Source: CAZBLK01 sp964492715
GTDB lineage: Bacteria; Bacillota; Clostridia; Lachnospirales; WRBF01
NCBI GenBank assembly: GCA_964492715.1
Contig: CAZBLK010000014.1
Coordinates: forward strand, 6,439-70,438
DNA: 64,000 nucleotides
Reading direction: 5' to 3'
The position numbers and the translations under genes are program-made. The notes under the pieces are model-generated. The model ran no database searches. It had not been told where the DNA came from and was given only the letters and a program-made list of their open reading frames with translations. Positions 61,844 to 64,000 of this stretch are shown here, one piece after another. Position 1 is the first letter of the stretch, and every line of letters starts with the position of its first letter.

Positions 61844-62009
61844 AGAACCTGTGTTCAGTAAGCTGTTACCCATCTTTAAAGTGATTATTCCGCCATTCTT
61901 CGTTGTGGCGGCTTGACATAATTTTTCTATTATGCCTTCGCCACCACGCCTAGAATGGCGAAAAATCGCTGGTTTAAATTTGGGCAACCCATTACTGAAC
62001 ACAGGTTCT
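61844..62009. repeat. family A element (copy A5), 166 bp, inverted relative to A3
   Basis: Ends AGAACCTGTGTTCAGTAA and the matching inverted end; interior is the reverse complement of A3 with about 85-90 percent match. It interrupts an IS3 transposase remnant. Confidence 0.85.
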
Positions 62010-62137
62010 TAGAATTTTAAATTTGTGTTTGACATTCGGGTACACTTTAAAAACACTTATTTGAAAGCTAAAACTATGCAGATTATTTGCGTACTATGTC
62101 ACGTTTTTACAAGTATTCAACAAGAAATACCCTTTTA

Positions 62138-62297
62138 GGGCGTGTTCCCACTATCTTAAATGCCCAGATTTTGAGCTGATTTTTCGGCATACGAGGCAAA
62201 ATTTTGAAGCAATACAGAAGTATTACAAGAAAATTTAACGAACTATGGCGGAAAATCAGCCAAAAGATGGGCGTAGAACGGTAGTGGGAACATGCCC
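62138..62297. repeat. family B element (copy B3), 160 bp
   Basis: Ends GGGCGTGTTCCCAC / GTGGGAACATGCCC, TA on both sides. Same orientation as B1. Confidence 0.85.
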
Positions 62298-62473
62298 TAA
62301 TTCATATGTAATATCCCGAAGCACGTAAAATCGGTGGATACCAGTTTTGGCAAAACAACTTTAATTAACGTGGCAGTCTTATTTCTATAAAACATTTTTA
62401 ATTGACTATATTAATAATATGAGCTATAATTAAAACAATTATAATAATCATTTAATTAATGGGCGGGTTAAAA

Positions 62474-63043
62474 GTGAATAGTTTTCTTGAATTAAACGAT
62501 GCAAAAGCTATTATAGTTAACGATAAAATAATAATTAAGGCTCTACCACAAACAGACTTTTTTGTTAATCCTGAAAATGGTCAAGTCACTGCAAATGCAC
62601 AGTATATTTATAAATTGAAAAAAGGTGACTTTGTTATGCAAGCTAAAGTAAGTCATGATTTTGTATCTACATATGATGCATGTGTTTTGTTTGCCTTTGA
62701 CAATGAAAAAAAATGGGCAAAAGCTTGTTTTGAACTAACTGATTTTGGAACAAAAGCTGTAGTTACAGTTATGACAAACGAGAAATCAGATGATGCAAAT
62801 GGCGTAAACATTGAAAAAAATGAAGTATGGCTACGTTTGTCACGAAAAGATGACGTTTTTGCTGTTCATTATTCGTTGGATGGAAAGAATTTTATCATGG
62901 CAAGATTATGCAGTATTCCTATGAGTGAAGAAATAAAGGTTGGTATGGTTGCACAGTCACCTTTGGGAACAGGGGGTAATATGGTTTTTGAACATTTTTC
63001 TTTGGAATCTAAAAGTTTAACCGACATTCGCAAGGGAGAATGA
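62474..63043 (+). CDS. DUF1349 domain protein (concanavalin-like)
   Basis: 189 aa, a beta-sandwich of the DUF1349 family (YDACVLFAFDNEKKWAKACFE, then VWLRLSRKDDVFAVHYSLDGKNFIMARL). No signal peptide, so cytoplasmic; some relatives bind sugars. Start taken as GTG at 62474 with GGGCGGG six bases upstream; the ATG at 62459 has no ribosome site. A family B element lies 175 bases upstream. Confidence 0.85.
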   Translation: MNSFLELNDAKAIIVNDKIIIKALPQTDFFVNPENGQVTANAQYIYKLKKGDFVMQAKVSHDFVSTYDACVLFAFDNEKKWAKACFELTDFGTKAVVTVMTNEKSDDANGVNIEKNEVWLRLSRKDDVFAVHYSLDGKNFIMARLCSIPMSEEIKVGMVAQSPLGTGGNMVFEHFSLESKSLTDIRKGE

Positions 63044-63128
63044 GGATAGGTGGCGCTGTTGCTACTCATATTGTAACGCGTATGTTTAGTGGTTCAATGG
63101 TAAGTATTATGCCCATAAGGTGATAACG

Positions 63129-63590
63129 CTATTTTGATTCATGGATATACATTCTTGTCATTTCGGGTTCTCCAGTGCCTTGCGCCATGCAAAGAAATTC
63201 CCATCCATACCTTTCGTAAAAAGATGTATGGTCAGTTACAAGATAAAGTGTGTCTATTCCCATGTCGCAAAAATCCTTACAAACAAAAGCTAGCATTTCT
63301 CCGGCTAATCCTTGTTTTCGATAATTTTGTTCTACAAAAACAGCACAAACATTAGGCGATAAGTCTTTACGATTATGAAAATCGTTCTCAATTACTCCAA
63401 GTCCTGCAATTATGTCTTCTTTATCAAAAACAACATACCACTGAGGTACAGTAGCGGCATTATCAATACTTTTTTTCATGCTTTCAAAATAAGCTTGTTG
63501 TGGAATATGCCATTTTGCGTGAAACCATTTTGAAGCTTGTTGTATCAATTCTTGATGTTCTCGTATTTTTACTATTTTATATTGCTCCAT
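63129..63590 (-). CDS. GNAT family N-acetyltransferase
   Basis: 153 aa. Acetyl-CoA motif A is visible (VCAVFVEQNYRKQGLAGEML), followed by YERYGWEFL. Single-domain acetyltransferase; substrate unknown. Start ATG with AGGAGG nearby. Faces the insertion sequence. Confidence 0.88.
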   Translation of the reverse strand: MEQYKIVKIREHQELIQQASKWFHAKWHIPQQAYFESMKKSIDNAATVPQWYVVFDKEDIIAGLGVIENDFHNRKDLSPNVCAVFVEQNYRKQGLAGEMLAFVCKDFCDMGIDTLYLVTDHTSFYERYGWEFLCMAQGTGEPEMTRMYIHESK

Positions 63591-63758
63591 TGTTTTTCCT
63601 CCTTCGCAAATTATAAATACTTTTTATCCTAGTGAGCTTCCTGCAATCACTATTACCATAAGGCTTTCCTTCTATACCTATAAGAAAAACAGTGCTTCAA
63701 CATAATTATTAAGTATATGCTACAATTTACAAAATTACAATACTCTTGACTTAGTCCT

Positions 63759-63887
63759 CACGTTCGTTTCATAAAATTACAAATGTGTTACAAAGCACCA
63801 AAAAACACCTGTAGGAGCTAACAAAAAATGACTTTCAATCCCACACAGGTATAAAATTGCCAAAAACAAGTTTATGAAACGAACGTG
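63759..63887. repeat. 129-bp palindromic element with CRISPR-repeat-like segment
   Basis: Perfect 17-bp ends CACGTTCGTTTCATAAA inverted at 63871-63887. Inside lies CTTTCAATCCCACACAGG near 63833. It directly abuts the insertion sequence at 63892. Not related to families A-C. Confidence 0.7.
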
Positions 63888-63891
63888 CTTA

Positions 63892-64000
63892 GGGCGTGTA
63901 TTGTAAATAAAAAATGCACAAACGCTTCCAAAATGTGTTAAAATTGAACAAAAAAACACAGGGGTGGAACAATGGCGACAGCAAGGCGATACGAATTAAA
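63892..64000 (+). mobile_element. left end of an insertion sequence (IS5-like), cut by window
   Basis: After TA, the end GGGCGTGTATTGTAAAT is followed 63 bases later by AGGGGTGG and the start of a transposase gene. Family B4 has nearly the same end. The remainder lies outside the window. Confidence 0.7.
63972..64000 (+). CDS. transposase, N-terminal fragment (IS5 family likely)
   Basis: Only nine codons are visible: MATARRYEL. The ARRYEL start is typical of IS5-type (IS427-like) transposases, which begin ..RRYELTDEQW. AGGGGTGG lies just upstream. Family call is provisional. Confidence 0.6.

Noticed and set aside
63777..63959. 60-codon leftward frame near the right edge
   Set aside because: Crosses both the 129-bp palindrome and the insertion-sequence end; no ribosome site.

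Overview
The window is AT-rich, low-GC Gram-positive DNA. It most likely comes from an anaerobic, endospore-forming Clostridia-type Firmicute. The evidence is a cotJ spore-coat operon, S-layer-homology (SLH) surface anchoring, two chemoreceptors (motility), FeoAB ferrous-iron uptake, a clostridial glycerol gene set (GlpA/FAD oxidoreductase/DUF1667/GlpK), AGGAGG ribosome sites and frequent TTG/GTG starts. I saw no rRNA or tRNA gene. I do not assign a genus.

Layout. 1-11.8 kb is housekeeping and signalling: a cut-off chemoreceptor, a polar amino-acid ABC importer, an S66 (MccF-like) peptidase, a small alarmone synthetase, an AI-2E-family permease, an ECF sigma/membrane-protein pair, and TypA. 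12.5-16.5 kb is the most unusual block: a small unknown gene, an 813-aa protein with a gluzincin-type metallopeptidase signature, and a GGDEF protein whose start overlaps the stop of the metallopeptidase gene by one base. A candidate structured RNA follows, then cotJA, cotJB and a truncated cotJC. 18.1-26 kb is a carbohydrate ABC importer with a GH3 glycosidase, divergent from a membrane-bound AraC-type regulator. 26.4-31.4 kb is glycerol catabolism with an apparent attenuator in its leader. 31.9-36.3 kb is a chemoreceptor with feoA and feoB in one transcription unit. 36.7-42.7 kb encodes a 2010-aa leucine-rich-repeat SLH surface protein. 43.2-45.8 kb is an ECF sigma/anti-sigma locus with small secreted and membrane proteins. 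46.3-57.0 kb is a copper-handling island: a SafE-type membrane protein with an N-terminal HMA domain and a C-terminal cupredoxin-like domain, a stand-alone paralogue of the latter, CopA, a lipoprotein, a Gly-rich secreted protein and a two-component system. A broken subtilase, an unknown gene and a VOC protein lie inside this stretch. 57-64 kb holds scattered single genes (P-loop kinase, CPBP protease, HIT, metallophosphoesterase, DUF1349, GNAT) and ends in the first codons of an insertion-sequence transposase.

The intergenic DNA is full of small palindromic, MITE-like elements. Family A is about 165 bp with GAACCTGTGTTCA ends. Family B is about 160 bp, TA-flanked, with GGGCGTGT ends; these ends match the insertion sequence that begins at 63892. 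Family C is about 104 bp with TATAGCAATT ends. They abut or interrupt genes: a family A copy overlaps the glpK stop codon, another sits inside an IS3 transposase remnant, and two inverted family B copies flank glpK.
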